A stretch of DNA of 5,051 nt from Pseudomonadota bacterium (GCA_021325365.1 JAJPHF010000174.1:1-5051), one strand, 5' to 3'; numbered from the stretch's first letter, positions 1 through 4,458 are shown. Notes: generated by a model from the letters alone, not told the origin. Translations and numbers: made by a program.

Positions 1-270
1 CAGGTGGGCCCGGCGACCAACGTTCGCCCGCCCGTTATCCTGCCGAACCTGCCTGTCCTGCCGCCGCCGCCGCTGGAGTTCATCCCGCCGCCGCCTCCGC
101 CGCTGCTACCGCCGCCTCCGCCGGCGCCGACGGGTGCAGCCGCACCGGCGCGCGGGGCCTTCCCCGAGGTTCCCGTGATCCCGGAGGCGGACAGCTTGGG
201 GCTGCTGGCCGCAGGGCTGGCCGGGCTCGGCGCGGTTGTCGGCTGGCGCGGCCGCCGCCCAAGGCGGTAG
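1..270 (+). CDS. C-terminal part of a proline-rich exported protein with a PEP-CTERM-like sorting tail (5' end outside window)
   Basis: The frame is open from the first base to the TAG at 268-270, so the start lies upstream; the GTG at 4 is only the first start-like codon inside the window. The visible part begins with a low-complexity proline stretch (LPPPPLEFIPPPPPPLLPPP), encoded by CCG/CCT-rich repeats around 57-125, and continues through an Ala/Pro linker. It ends in a tripartite tail: VPVIPEADSLGLLAAGLAGLG, a short hydrophobic segment, then an arginine cluster (WRGRRPRR). That order (a PEP-like motif, one membrane segment, basic end) is the layout of exosortase/PEP-CTERM sorting signals, here as PEADS rather than classic PEP. 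Such proteins need an N-terminal signal peptide, which is absent here, so truncation by the window edge is inferred. The likely role is a surface or envelope-anchored protein; its function is unknown. A strong hairpin follows 25 bases after the stop. Confidence 0.72.
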   Translation, partial: QVGPATNVRPPVILPNLPVLPPPPLEFIPPPPPPLLPPPPPAPTGAAAPARGAFPEVPVIPEADSLGLLAAGLAGLGAVVGWRGRRPRR

Positions 271-295
271 ACTAGCCGATCGTCGCCCCCCCCAA

Positions 296-327
296 AGAGC
301 CCCCGGGGCAACAACCCCGGGGGCTCT
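296..327 (+). terminator. 13-bp hairpin downstream of the sorting-signal gene
   Basis: AGAGCCCCCGGGG (296-308) pairs perfectly with CCCCGGGGGCTCT (315-327) around a 6-base CAACAA loop. It lies 25 bases after the upstream stop codon, where a transcription terminator is expected. There is no T-run after the stem, so intrinsic termination would depend on stem strength alone; it may instead be a 3'-end stabilising structure. Confidence 0.65.
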
Positions 328-421
328 CGTCGCCCTCAATTCGATGGCCGTCTCGCGCCGCCATATACGCCACGGCGGGCGGTCCGAGAGGAACGCCGCC
401 GCGGCCGGGAGATGGGTAGCG

Positions 422-628
422 ATGCCTGACGTTGAGTATTGCCCAACCTGCGGCTATCCGATCCCGACCACTCGGGAATTTGGGCTGCACCTTAGGCAGG
501 TAGCCCGCGATGAGGCGCACGTGGCCACCGTCTGGACCCTGCTCGGCATCGACTACGCGGCCATGAAAGCGGCCGAGCGCGAGGAGCTGCTGGAGCGCGC
601 CCGCGAGCGCGGCTGGCGCGTGCTGTGA
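422..628 (+). CDS. 68-aa hypothetical protein with a C2H2-like zinc-binding N-terminus
   Basis: The frame is open further upstream, but the start chosen is the ATG at 422. It follows GGGAGA (407-412) with 9 bases of spacing, and the upstream codons run back through the terminator. The protein begins MPDVEYCPTCGYPIP. Cys7 and Cys10 form a CPTCG knuckle; His23 follows 12 residues after Cys10 and His33 lies 9 residues further on. C-x2-C-x12-H is classical C2H2 spacing, with Phe20 and Leu22 at hydrophobic core-like positions, but the second His gap is longer than the usual 3-5. The rest (about 36-68) is a charged helix rich in Glu, Arg and Ala (AEREELLERARERG), able to form a short coiled coil. 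I infer a small zinc-stabilised nucleic-acid- or protein-binding protein; I do not recognise the family. It stands alone, and the next feature on this strand is a hairpin at 705-733. Confidence 0.7.
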   Translation: MPDVEYCPTCGYPIPTTREFGLHLRQVARDEAHVATVWTLLGIDYAAMKAAEREELLERARERGWRVL

Positions 629-704
629 GGTAGCGCGGACACTGTGCCATAGGCTGTCTAGTTGCTGCGGGGATGGCCCGCGCCAGCGGCCGCAGACGCA
701 AAGA

Positions 705-733
705 AGCGCCGCCACTGCATTGGTGACGGCGCT
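705..733. terminator. Hairpin downstream of the C2H2-like gene
   Basis: AGCGCCG (705-711) pairs with CGGCGCT (727-733); one C.A mismatch follows, then CAC (713-715) pairs with GTG (723-725), leaving a 7-base loop. It lies 77 bases after the stop at 628. On the plus strand no T-run follows. On the minus strand the stem is followed by TTCTTTG, so it could equally stop minus-strand transcripts. Confidence 0.35.
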
Positions 734-944
734 CCAGCCGGGTCCGGTAAAGGGGTAAAACCGGAACTCGACTGCACGCTCAATATCCCGCACGGCCGGT
801 GTAAGAACGTGGGGCCGCGGTTGCGATGCGGTTGAGCCGGCCTCTGGGCGGTTCGCTAGCGATAGGCGGCACGGCTTGTGCTATAGCCAGGCCCAAGCCA
901 ACGGTCGGCCGGACCGTGACGGGGAACGTGGCGGGACCGGGCGC

Positions 945-950
945 GGAGAG
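945..950 (+). promoter_or_regulatory. Ribosome binding site of the 44-aa membrane peptide
   Basis: GGAGAG ends 8 bases before the ATG at 959. It is the main support for treating this very short frame as a gene. Confidence 0.6.
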
Positions 951-958
951 AGCGCCGC

Positions 959-1093
959 ATGCAAAAACCATCTATCGTTGTGCGACGAGACGGCTGTACC
1001 TTCTGCTGTCTGCCGCTCCTCGTGCTGCTCGGGCTGCTGAGCGCGGGGCTGGGAGCGAGCATCTGGGTGGCCATTACCCTGCTGCTCCATTAA
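959..1093 (+). CDS. 44-aa single-pass membrane peptide with a C-x2-C-C motif
   Basis: The ATG at 959 follows GGAGAG by 8 bases and the frame ends in TAA at 1091-1093. The product starts MQKPSIVVRRDGCTFCCLPL. Residues 1-12 are polar and basic (Arg9, Arg10, Asp11). Cys13, Cys16 and Cys17 lie just before a long apolar segment from about residue 18 to 43, made of Leu, Val, Ala, Gly and Ile with one Trp. By the positive-inside rule the N-terminus with the cysteines would be cytoplasmic. The cysteines could bind metal, be acylated or form disulfides; the sequence does not decide. There is no classic lipobox followed by a mature domain, so a lipoprotein is unlikely. The hairpin at 1102-1138 follows the stop. 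The family is not recognised; the case rests on SD, frame and clean membrane topology. Confidence 0.6.
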   Translation: MQKPSIVVRRDGCTFCCLPLLVLLGLLSAGLGASIWVAITLLLH

Positions 1094-1101
1094 GGGATGC
1101 C

Positions 1102-1138
1102 GCACGGCGGCCGGCTACGGCTGCACCTCGCGCCGTGC
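1102..1138. terminator. Hairpin between convergent small genes
   Basis: GCACGGCG (1102-1109) pairs perfectly with CGCCGTGC (1131-1138). The 21-base loop holds a second small stem, GCCG (1110-1113) with CGGC (1118-1121). It begins 9 bases after the stop of the 959-1093 gene and overlaps the 3' end of the minus-strand gene at 1115-1352, so it could serve both as a bidirectional terminator. There is no T-run. Confidence 0.4.
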
Positions 1139-1352
1139 CACCGCCTCCAGATCGCGCGGCACCGCCTCATTGGCGGCCACTAGCTCAGCCCGGCACGCCG
1201 CGTAGATTCGCCGCGGCACCGCGGCGTCGTAGAGTGGGCGCGCACCATAGCAGACGTCGAGGGGCGTGGCGCGCTCGCGGTGGCAGTCGAGCAAGACCGT
1301 GTAGAGGCAGGCCGTGACGGTCCAAAACAGCAGGCCGCTGAGATTCTCGCAT
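1115..1352 (-). pseudogene. Small hypothetical gene of about 78 codons with an apparent one-base frameshift
   Basis: From about 1321 down to the TAG at 1115-1117 the minus strand reads as a credible protein (TVTACLYTVLLDCHRERA, then PRRIYAACRAELVAANEAVP) with mostly G/C third positions. That frame has no ATG, GTG or TTG before it until GTG at 1522, deep inside the oppositely oriented secreted-protein gene. An ATG at 1352 with a weak purine tract upstream (GAGG, 9-base gap) reads MRESQRPAV in the neighbouring frame. Removing one base from the A4 run at 1324-1327 (T4 on this strand) joins MRESQRPAV directly to WTVTACLYT. The span is 238 bases, 79 codons plus one. It is therefore either a broken gene or a homopolymer sequencing error. 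The alternative is a shorter gene starting at TTG 1294. Function unknown: helical, with several Cys, Arg and Glu residues. Confidence 0.42.
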
Positions 1353-1435
1353 TCTCTGTGACCTCGTCTTGTGACGTAACGAATCCCGTGCCTGGCCGTT
1401 TGATCCGGTGTGGAACATCGCCTCTGCCGCGGCTT

Positions 1436-1441
1436 GGGAGG
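1436..1441 (+). promoter_or_regulatory. SD that decides the start of the GRGPVW-repeat protein
   Basis: GGGAGG directly abuts the first ATG (1442) and lies 6 bases before the second ATG (1448). Only the second has workable spacing, so 1448 is preferred. Confidence 0.6.
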
Positions 1442-1447
1442 ATGGCC

Positions 1448-1753
1448 ATGCGTCGAACGCGACTCGCGAGCATCTTGGGTGGTCTGATCCTGCTCAGCGC
1501 CGTCACCGCGCCCGCCGTACACGCCCAGGGCCGCGGACCAGTCTGGGGCGGCGCCCGCGGCTGGGGGCGCGGGCCGGTCTGGAACGGCGTCCGGGGCTGG
1601 GGGCGTGGGTTCACCACCGTCGTGGTCGCCCCACCGCCCGTCGTGGCCCCACCGGTCGTCGCGGTGCCGGTCCCGGTGCCGGTGCCGGTCGTCCCGGCGC
1701 CGCTCCCTGTCACCTGCTATATCTACGCGCCTGGCACGCCGCCCGTCTGCTAG
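1448..1753 (+). CDS. 101-aa secreted protein with a Gly-Arg-Trp tandem repeat and a Val/Pro-rich tail
   Basis: The start at 1448 is set by GGGAGG at 1436-1441. The product opens with a clear signal peptide: MRRTRL basic end, hydrophobic core ASILGGLILLSAVTAP, and cleavage likely after VHA at residue 26. The mature protein begins with two tandem 12-residue units, GRGPVWGGARGW (28-39) and GRGPVWNGVRGW (40-51). A low-complexity segment of Val, Pro and Ala follows (about 58-88), partly encoded by GTGCCG-type DNA repeats at 1668-1690, and the tail CYIYAPGTPPVC has Cys90 and Cys101 placed for a possible disulfide. No enzyme motif is visible. It is likely exported and unstructured or fibrous; I do not recognise a named family. 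The TAG at 1751-1753 is the first stop in frame. A possible minus-strand ORF ends at 1750, so the two would overlap by 4 bases. Confidence 0.72.
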   Translation: MRRTRLASILGGLILLSAVTAPAVHAQGRGPVWGGARGWGRGPVWNGVRGWGRGFTTVVVAPPPVVAPPVVAVPVPVPVPVVPAPLPVTCYIYAPGTPPVC

Positions 1754-1866
1754 TCATCGAGTAGGCAGGGCATGCAGCTCGCCAGTGGCTCGGGGGTGAA
1801 GAGGAGGAGCTGCTGGTCGGCAAGCACGGCGAGCAACGCCGCGAGCGCGACGGCGCCTTACCTCAT
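1750..1866 (-). pseudogene. Possible broken mini-ORF after the decayed zinc-finger gene
   Basis: On the minus strand ATG AGG (1866-1861) is followed at once by TAA (1860-1858). The same frame then stays open for 35 codons to the TAG at 1750-1752. The open part reads VALAALLAVLADQQLLLFTP, then EPLASCMPC, with almost all codons ending in G or C: a hydrophobic helix plus a CxxC. Its ATG lies 5 bases after the stop of the decayed zinc-finger frame at 1872-2015, so the two look like a former gene pair. There is no SD and no intact start, and the opposite strand is also open here (EEEELLVGKHGEQRRERD), so this may be chance. Confidence 0.22.
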
Positions 1867-1871
1867 CCGTG

Positions 1872-2015
1872 CTAGGCCCGGCTCAGTCCGCTATAGTTGC
1901 GGCGCCGCAGATGCGGCGCGCGCTCCCGGCCGCACCGATACCAGTAGGCATAGCAGGCATCGCGGCGCCCTCGCTTGAGATGTTGTGACGGTAGCTGGCC
2001 GCAGGTGTGATACAT
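1872..2015 (-). pseudogene. Decayed paralogue of the small zinc-ribbon protein at 4552-4722
   Basis: The ATG at 2015 opens a 47-codon frame ending in TAG at 1872-1874. It reads MYHTCGQLPSQHLKRG, then ACYAYWYRCGRERAPHL and RRRNYSG. This matches the intact 56-aa protein encoded at 4552-4722 over its core: KRGRRDACYAYWYRCGRERAPHL against VRGRCPACYGYWQRTGRERPPHL. Two of the four zinc ligands of the intact copy are lost. The first Cys is Tyr (TAT where TGC or TGT is expected) and the third is Arg (CGC where TGC is expected); both are single-base changes. The N-terminal residues before the first knuckle are missing, and no SD precedes ATG 2015. An upstream in-frame ATG at 2060 has only a weak AGGA. 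I infer a decayed copy, although a diverged expressed protein is possible. Confidence 0.55.
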
Positions 2016-2288
2016 GCGACGGGGGGCCGGCGAGACAGGGGACACAGTGTGGCGGGGCATGCGGGCAGTCCTGCGCGGCGCGGCCCGGTGGCCGTGGCCG
2101 CGCCGCGGGCCGGAGGGCTACTCCTCCACGATACGACTTCATGGCACGGTAGGGTCTGAAGAGAGCCTGCGCGGGAGATGACTGCTGGCGCAGAACACTC
2201 TCCTGCCCCCAGCCTAAGCCGCGGAGGCGGTGTCGCTAGCCTCCGGGGGCCGTAACCCGATGCTAACCTGCCCTCGCCTGTGGTGCCA
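2016..2288. other. Non-coding stretch with a small GC hairpin
   Basis: No frame with a start, an SD and protein-like composition was found on either strand. CGGAGGC (2222-2228) and GCCTCCG (2239-2245) form a 7-bp stem with a 10-base loop. The long minus-strand open frame through here (1883-2437) has low-complexity Ala/Arg/Gly/Pro content and crosses the decayed zinc-finger gene in another frame. It is taken as a GC artefact. Confidence 0.45.
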
Positions 2289-2317
2289 TTGACGAAAGCC
2301 ACGCCTCTCGCGACAAT
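2289..2317 (+). promoter_or_regulatory. Sigma70-like promoter
   Basis: TTGACG (2289-2294, five of six matches to the -35 consensus) and GACAAT (2312-2317, four of six to the -10) are separated by exactly 17 bases. Transcription would start near 2324. This is the best promoter-like sequence I can see in the window, yet no gene follows within 400 bases; the next structure is the hairpin at 2357-2387. Confidence 0.5.
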
Positions 2318-2323
2318 GCCCCC

Positions 2324-2399
2324 GGCACGGGGGTGTGCGACCGCTCCTCTGCCTGCGGGCCCGAGCGGTGCCAGCCGTCTCGGGCCCCTCTGCTGTTTT
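2324..2399 (+). ncRNA. Candidate small RNA or attenuated leader of about 76 nt
   Basis: The span runs from the predicted start of the promoter at 2289-2317 to the end of the T-rich tail after the hairpin at 2357-2387. It contains two mutually exclusive pairings. ACCGCTC (2340-2346) can pair with GAGCGGT (2363-2369). The latter's GAG (2363-2365) forms the loop-side end of the 9-bp outer terminator stem, and its CGG (2366-2368) forms the inner part of that hairpin. It matches no riboswitch consensus I know. If the terminator is read through, the transcript could reach the secreted-protein gene at 2729. No homology could be tested, so the call rests on signal arrangement alone. Confidence 0.3.
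2357..2399 (+). terminator. 9-bp hairpin with T-rich tail
   Basis: GGGCCCGAG (2357-2365) pairs perfectly with CTCGGGCCC (2379-2387), and CGG (2366-2368) with CCG (2375-2377) extends it past a one-base bulge. The downstream CTCTGCTGTTTT (2388-2399) is T-rich, although the T4 run starts 9 bases from the stem. It is the most complete intrinsic-terminator-like signal here. Confidence 0.5.
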
Positions 2400-2713
2400 G
2401 GGGCATCCCCCGCCGCATCAACAGCACTGGACCTCATGCGTGGCCTAGAAGGTCCGTAGAATCGCGGCAGCCCCGTGCCGCCCTAGGCGGGTCCCACGCG
2501 GGCAGTTGCGCGGTCCGACTCAACGCGCCCCGGGGGTGTTGCTGTCTAGCGCTCGGGGGCCGCATGCCCGCGGGGAGCCCCTCTACGCGCGTGCGGTCGG
2601 GCGGCTACGCCGTCAGGTAATTCACTCACGCGATGTGACCGGGTTCACGGTCGCTGCCGACCTGTCGTGCGACGATAAGCCCGCCAGCCGAGGGGCTGGC
2701 GCAGCACAGCAGC
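2400..2713 (+). other. Leader/intergenic region upstream of the secreted beta-rich protein
   Basis: No gene is supported on either strand; short frames such as the one starting at ATG 2563 (18 codons) lack an SD. Just before the SD of the next gene, CGCCAGCC (2682-2689) and GGCTGGCG (2694-2701) form an 8-bp stem with a GAGG loop, whose end is 12 bases from the SD. It could influence translation or mRNA stability. No strong -35/-10 pair was seen between 2400 and 2700. Confidence 0.4.
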
Positions 2714-2723
2714 GAGGAGGAGA
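2714..2723 (+). promoter_or_regulatory. Strong SD of the secreted beta-rich protein
   Basis: GAGGAGGAGA contains GGAGG at 2716-2720, with 8 bases to the ATG at 2729. This is a near-ideal ribosome binding site and fixes the start. Confidence 0.75.
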
Positions 2724-2728
2724 TCCCC

Positions 2729-3109
2729 ATGCAGGCTCGTGAGGTCGCTCAGGTCGTTCACCACGCCGCGCGCCGGCCACTGGTCGCCGGCTTGGCTGCC
2801 CTCGCGCTCGGCACGGCGTTGCTGGCACCCCATAGTGCCTTTGCGGATCAGCGGGATTTTAGTGTGGTCAACCACAGCGGGACGGTGATCACGCAGCTGT
2901 ACGTGTCGCCCAGCGCCTCCAACCGCTGGGGCGTGGATCAACTCGGCAGTGCCGTGATTCGCCCGGGGAACTCGTTCACCCTGCACTTTACGGAGGAGCA
3001 GGCGGGCGGGACGTGTCTCTTCGATCTGCGGATTGTCGCGGCCGACGGCACGAGCACGGTTGATTCCGGCGTCAACCTCTGCCGCACTGCCACGGTGACG
3101 TTCAGCTAA
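2729..3109 (+). CDS. 126-aa secreted beta-rich protein with an LYVSPS motif
   Basis: The ATG at 2729 follows a near-ideal SD, and the frame ends in TAA at 3107-3109. Residues 1-39 form a signal peptide with a long basic n-region containing Arg15-Arg16, a hydrophobic core (LVAGLAALALGTALLA) and likely cleavage after AFA at 39. The Arg pair lacks the other Tat-motif residues, so Sec export is more likely. The mature part reads FSVVNHSGTVITQLYVSPSA, then WGVDQLG, a Gly/Asn turn, beta-type strands, and Cys and DLR residues, ending VNLCRTATVTF. This pattern (VxNxSG, LYVSPS, WGxDxLG, two late cysteines) is one I associate with small exported bacterial proteins of unknown function, predicted as a beta-sandwich. 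The two Cys could form a disulfide. Length and motif order look complete. No partner gene is adjacent, and a GC hairpin closes the unit at 3130-3162. Confidence 0.85.
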   Translation: MQAREVAQVVHHAARRPLVAGLAALALGTALLAPHSAFADQRDFSVVNHSGTVITQLYVSPSASNRWGVDQLGSAVIRPGNSFTLHFTEEQAGGTCLFDLRIVAADGTSTVDSGVNLCRTATVTFS

Positions 3110-3129
3110 CCGGCCCGCCGCGCGAGCTA

Positions 3130-3162
3130 CACGGCCCCGGGGGATCGGCCCGCGGGGCCGTG
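3130..3162. terminator. Bidirectional hairpin between convergent genes
   Basis: CACGGCCCC (3130-3138) pairs perfectly with GGGGCCGTG (3154-3162); two more pairs lie outside one mismatch. It stands 20 bases after the stop of the secreted-protein gene and 117 bases beyond the 3' end of the minus-strand gene at 3280, so it may terminate both. No T-run on either side. Confidence 0.5.
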
Positions 3163-3279
3163 CAGTGCTGATAGAGAAGGTGCGCGTCGCCGTGGCGCAG
3201 ATGCCCACGCACGCCGGGACACCCCATGAACGTCCCACGCCTAATCATGCAAACCAGACGGGAGCACGCCCGCCTCAGC

Positions 3280-3471
3280 TTACAGGTAGGGCGTCGCGTC
3301 GGCCGGGGGCACCAGCGCAGCGGAGCCGAAGAGCAGGATGACGACGAACGCCCCGAGGGCCGCGACGAGCACAAACAGAACCGTGAGCCCCGGGTAAAAC
3401 ATCGTGTCGGAGGCATAAGCGCTGGCGGTGCGACGGCTCAGCCACCCGGCCGCGGCGCGGAATTCAGCCAT
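3280..3471 (-). CDS. Alternative reading: separate 63-aa single-pass membrane protein
   Basis: This is the C-terminal part of the longer in-frame ORF, listed because it has its own translation signals. The ATG at 3471 follows GGAGGA (3482-3477) by 5 bases. The product starts MAEFRAAAGWLSRRTASAYA; residues 27-53 are a strong membrane segment (YPGLTVLFVLVAALGAFVVI onward); the end is a short polar tail, VPPADATPYL. Basic residues before the segment suggest an inside N-terminus. The function is unknown. It would be coupled to the gene upstream, whose reconstructed stop overlaps this start by 8 bases. Confidence 0.5.
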   Translation of the reverse strand: MAEFRAAAGWLSRRTASAYASDTMFYPGLTVLFVLVAALGAFVVILLFGSAALVPPADATPYL

Positions 3472-3762
3472 CGGGATCCTCCACAGGCGGAGCGTGGCGC
3501 TGGCCCATCTTAGACGATGCGCGCGCCGCCGGCCAGGCCCCGCCGCCCCCAGCCGCAGCCGCCGGCGGTGCGAGGGTCGTGAGTGCGGCGCGGTGGCGGC
3601 GTACCGCTCGGCCGCCGCTTCGAGGGCGAGGCGCGCCGGCTGCACTTGCTGCTGGGTTAGCGGGCCGGCCGCCAGCCGGCGCTTCGCGGCGGCGTAGGCC
3701 CTCGCGGCTTGCTGGAGCGCCGCGAGGGCGGCGGTGGCTCGGGAGGGCGGCTCGCGGCGCAT
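3280..3762 (-). CDS. 160-codon ORF: helical N-terminus plus C-terminal membrane segment; may be two overlapping genes
   Basis: The ATG at 3762 is preceded by a perfect AGGAGG (3775-3770) with 7 bases of spacing. Residues 7-57 are an Ala/Gln/Arg helix with coiled-coil character (ALAALQQAARAYAAAKRRLA, then ARLALEAAAERYAATA). Residues 60-97 turn into an Arg-rich, low-quality stretch (RRRLRLGAAGPGRRRA). Residues 98-160 are a typical small membrane protein with its own start and SD. The middle does not look like protein. The neighbouring frame carries a better continuation (AARASSKMGQRHAPPVEDPDG) that ends in TGA at 3464-3466, overlapping the internal ATG at 3471. The likely original arrangement was therefore two translationally coupled genes, the first now frameshifted (or misread) between about 3540 and 3600. 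Read literally, the ORF is continuous. Neither part belongs to a family I recognise. Confidence 0.55.
   Translation of the reverse strand: MRREPPSRATAALAALQQAARAYAAAKRRLAAGPLTQQQVQPARLALEAAAERYAATAPHSRPSHRRRLRLGAAGPGRRRAHRLRWASATLRLWRIPMAEFRAAAGWLSRRTASAYASDTMFYPGLTVLFVLVAALGAFVVILLFGSAALVPPADATPYL
3477..3482 (-). promoter_or_regulatory. Internal SD within the 160-codon ORF
   Basis: GGAGGA on the minus strand lies 5 bases before ATG 3471. A site this good is unexpected inside one coding sequence and favours a second start. Confidence 0.5.
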
Positions 3763-3844
3763 CCAGAGGCCTCCTGGCGCACGACTCGCCCCAACCGACC
3801 CCCACTATACCGCGGCCCGCCGGTCACCGCGGCCGGAGCAGGCT

Positions 3845-3880
3845 CCTGCGAGATGTGGTCGGCATGCTGCGGTACGCGAC
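3845..3880. repeat. 36-bp direct repeat, copy 1
   Basis: This 36-bp unit contains the core GATGTGGTCGGCATGCTGCG and differs from copy 2 at two positions (G/A at its 6th base, C/T at its 31st). It contains the palindrome GCATGC. Confidence 0.85.
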
Positions 3881-3917
3881 TCTTTCTTGTTGCAATGTGG
3901 GTTGCATAGGGACCATA

Positions 3918-3953
3918 CCTGCAAGATGTGGTCGGCATGCTGCGGTATGCGAC
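3918..3953. repeat. 36-bp direct repeat, copy 2
   Basis: This is the second copy, 34 of 36 bases identical, in the same orientation and separated from copy 1 by 37 bases (3881-3917). The spacer is visibly more AT-rich than its flanks (it begins TCTTTCTTGTTGCAATG) and carries two TTGCA words. The unit/spacer sizes are CRISPR-like, but there is no third copy and no cas gene in view. A tandem operator or a small duplication is equally possible. Confidence 0.85.
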
Positions 3954-4095
3954 GGAGACCGGCCGACGTCCGCCGAGCGCGCAGCACAGGCGACCCCCTG
4001 CACACGAGAACACCTCAGGGATGCCAGGACGGCTTAGGGGCAGTGGCGCCCTCGGCGCTCGACACCGAGAAGGCCATCGAGAAAGCGCCACAGGA

Positions 4096-4458
4096 TCAGC
4101 CGCGGCTGCTGATCGTCGCGGCGAGGTCGGCCACCAGGGGAGCGAAGGCCGCCACATGATGCAGTTGATACAGCTGCGAGATAACGCGGGTCCGCTGCGG
4201 AAGCTCACTCCCCGCTTCCATACGATACAGGGCCGCCTGCACACGGCGCTGCTCGCTATCATGGATCACTACCACGAACACGTCGGCGGAGTCCGCGGCC
4301 GCACGGCTCTCCCGACGCAAGAGCAGCCCGTCGCCGCCCTCCTCGACACAGTGGCGGTGCTCTAACGTGTACCCCGCGCGCTAAAGCGCCTGGACTACCA
4401 GGCGCAGCACCGTATCCCGACGACGTTCCTTGGAGACCACAGTGTCGCCTACACTCAC
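4096..4458 (-). pseudogene. Hypothetical gene of about 120 codons interrupted by an in-frame amber codon
   Basis: A GTG at 4458 with AGGTG 8 bases upstream opens a frame reading SVGDTVVSKERRRDTVLRLV. It meets TAG at 4381-4383, then continues in the same frame as RAGYTLEHRHCVEEGGDG, SADVFVVVIHDSEQRRVQAA and RVISQLYQLHHVAAFAPLVA to TGA at 4096-4098. Both halves are protein-like, with roughly four-fifths of codons ending in G or C. The downstream half has no good start: TTG 4320 lacks an SD. The simplest reading is one gene with a nonsense mutation, for example CAG to TAG. The hydrophobic strand DVFVVVIHD followed by helices suggests an alpha/beta fold; family not recognised. The opposite strand (ATG at 4156 to TAA at 4365) is also open, so coding direction is not fully certain. 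The intact zinc-ribbon gene lies upstream in the same frame. Confidence 0.45.

Larger units (their letters stand above)
629..958. other. 330-base intergenic region with one hairpin, no convincing gene
   Basis: No frame on either strand combines a start, an SD and protein-like composition. A plus-strand frame from about 662 to 832 gives a moderately protein-like tail (GVKPELDCTLNIPHGRCKN), but its only start is TTG without an SD. A minus-strand frame starting with GTG at 793 runs antisense through the 422-628 gene. Both are more likely chance open frames in GC-rich DNA. The only clear structure is the hairpin at 705-733. Confidence 0.5.
3776..4095. other. 320-base region without a gene, holding a direct repeat pair
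   Basis: Open frames occur in several registers but are Arg/Ala/Pro-rich and lack SDs. The region lies upstream of the minus-strand gene starting at 3762, so it should contain that gene's promoter, but I see no clear -35/-10 pair. Its main content is the repeat pair at 3845-3953. A small GCGCC/GGCGC hairpin occurs near 4047-4059. Confidence 0.4.

Noticed and set aside
272..793. Minus-strand 173-codon frame starting with GTG at 793
   Set aside because: It has no SD, runs antisense through the better-supported 422-628 gene and through the 296-327 hairpin, and its last third is Gly/Pro/Arg low-complexity sequence.
780..971. Minus-strand 63-codon frame over the start of the membrane peptide
   Set aside because: It has no SD and conflicts with the SD-supported start at 959.
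826..1317. Plus-strand 163-codon frame
   Set aside because: Its Arg/Ala/Pro-rich composition is typical of GC-rich shadow frames, and it overlaps the SD-supported 959-1093 gene in another frame.
1883..2437. Minus-strand 184-codon frame
   Set aside because: It reads as Ala/Arg/Gly/Pro-rich sequence, crosses the promoter/terminator cassette, and is out of frame with the zinc-finger homology.
2645..3238. Minus-strand 197-codon frame opposite the secreted protein
   Set aside because: It is antisense to a gene with a signal peptide, an ideal SD and recognisable motifs; the open frame is a by-product of codon bias.
3845..3953. Calling the two 36-bp repeats a CRISPR array
   Set aside because: Only two units with one spacer, no third degenerate copy found on either side, no cas gene in the window, and repeat ends unlike the common CRISPR repeats I know.
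4156..4365. Plus-strand frame starting MMQLIQLRDNAGPLRK
   Set aside because: It is possible, with a GAAGG 7 bases before its ATG, but the minus strand gives a longer continuous protein-like reading with neighbours in the same direction. Kept only as an alternative.
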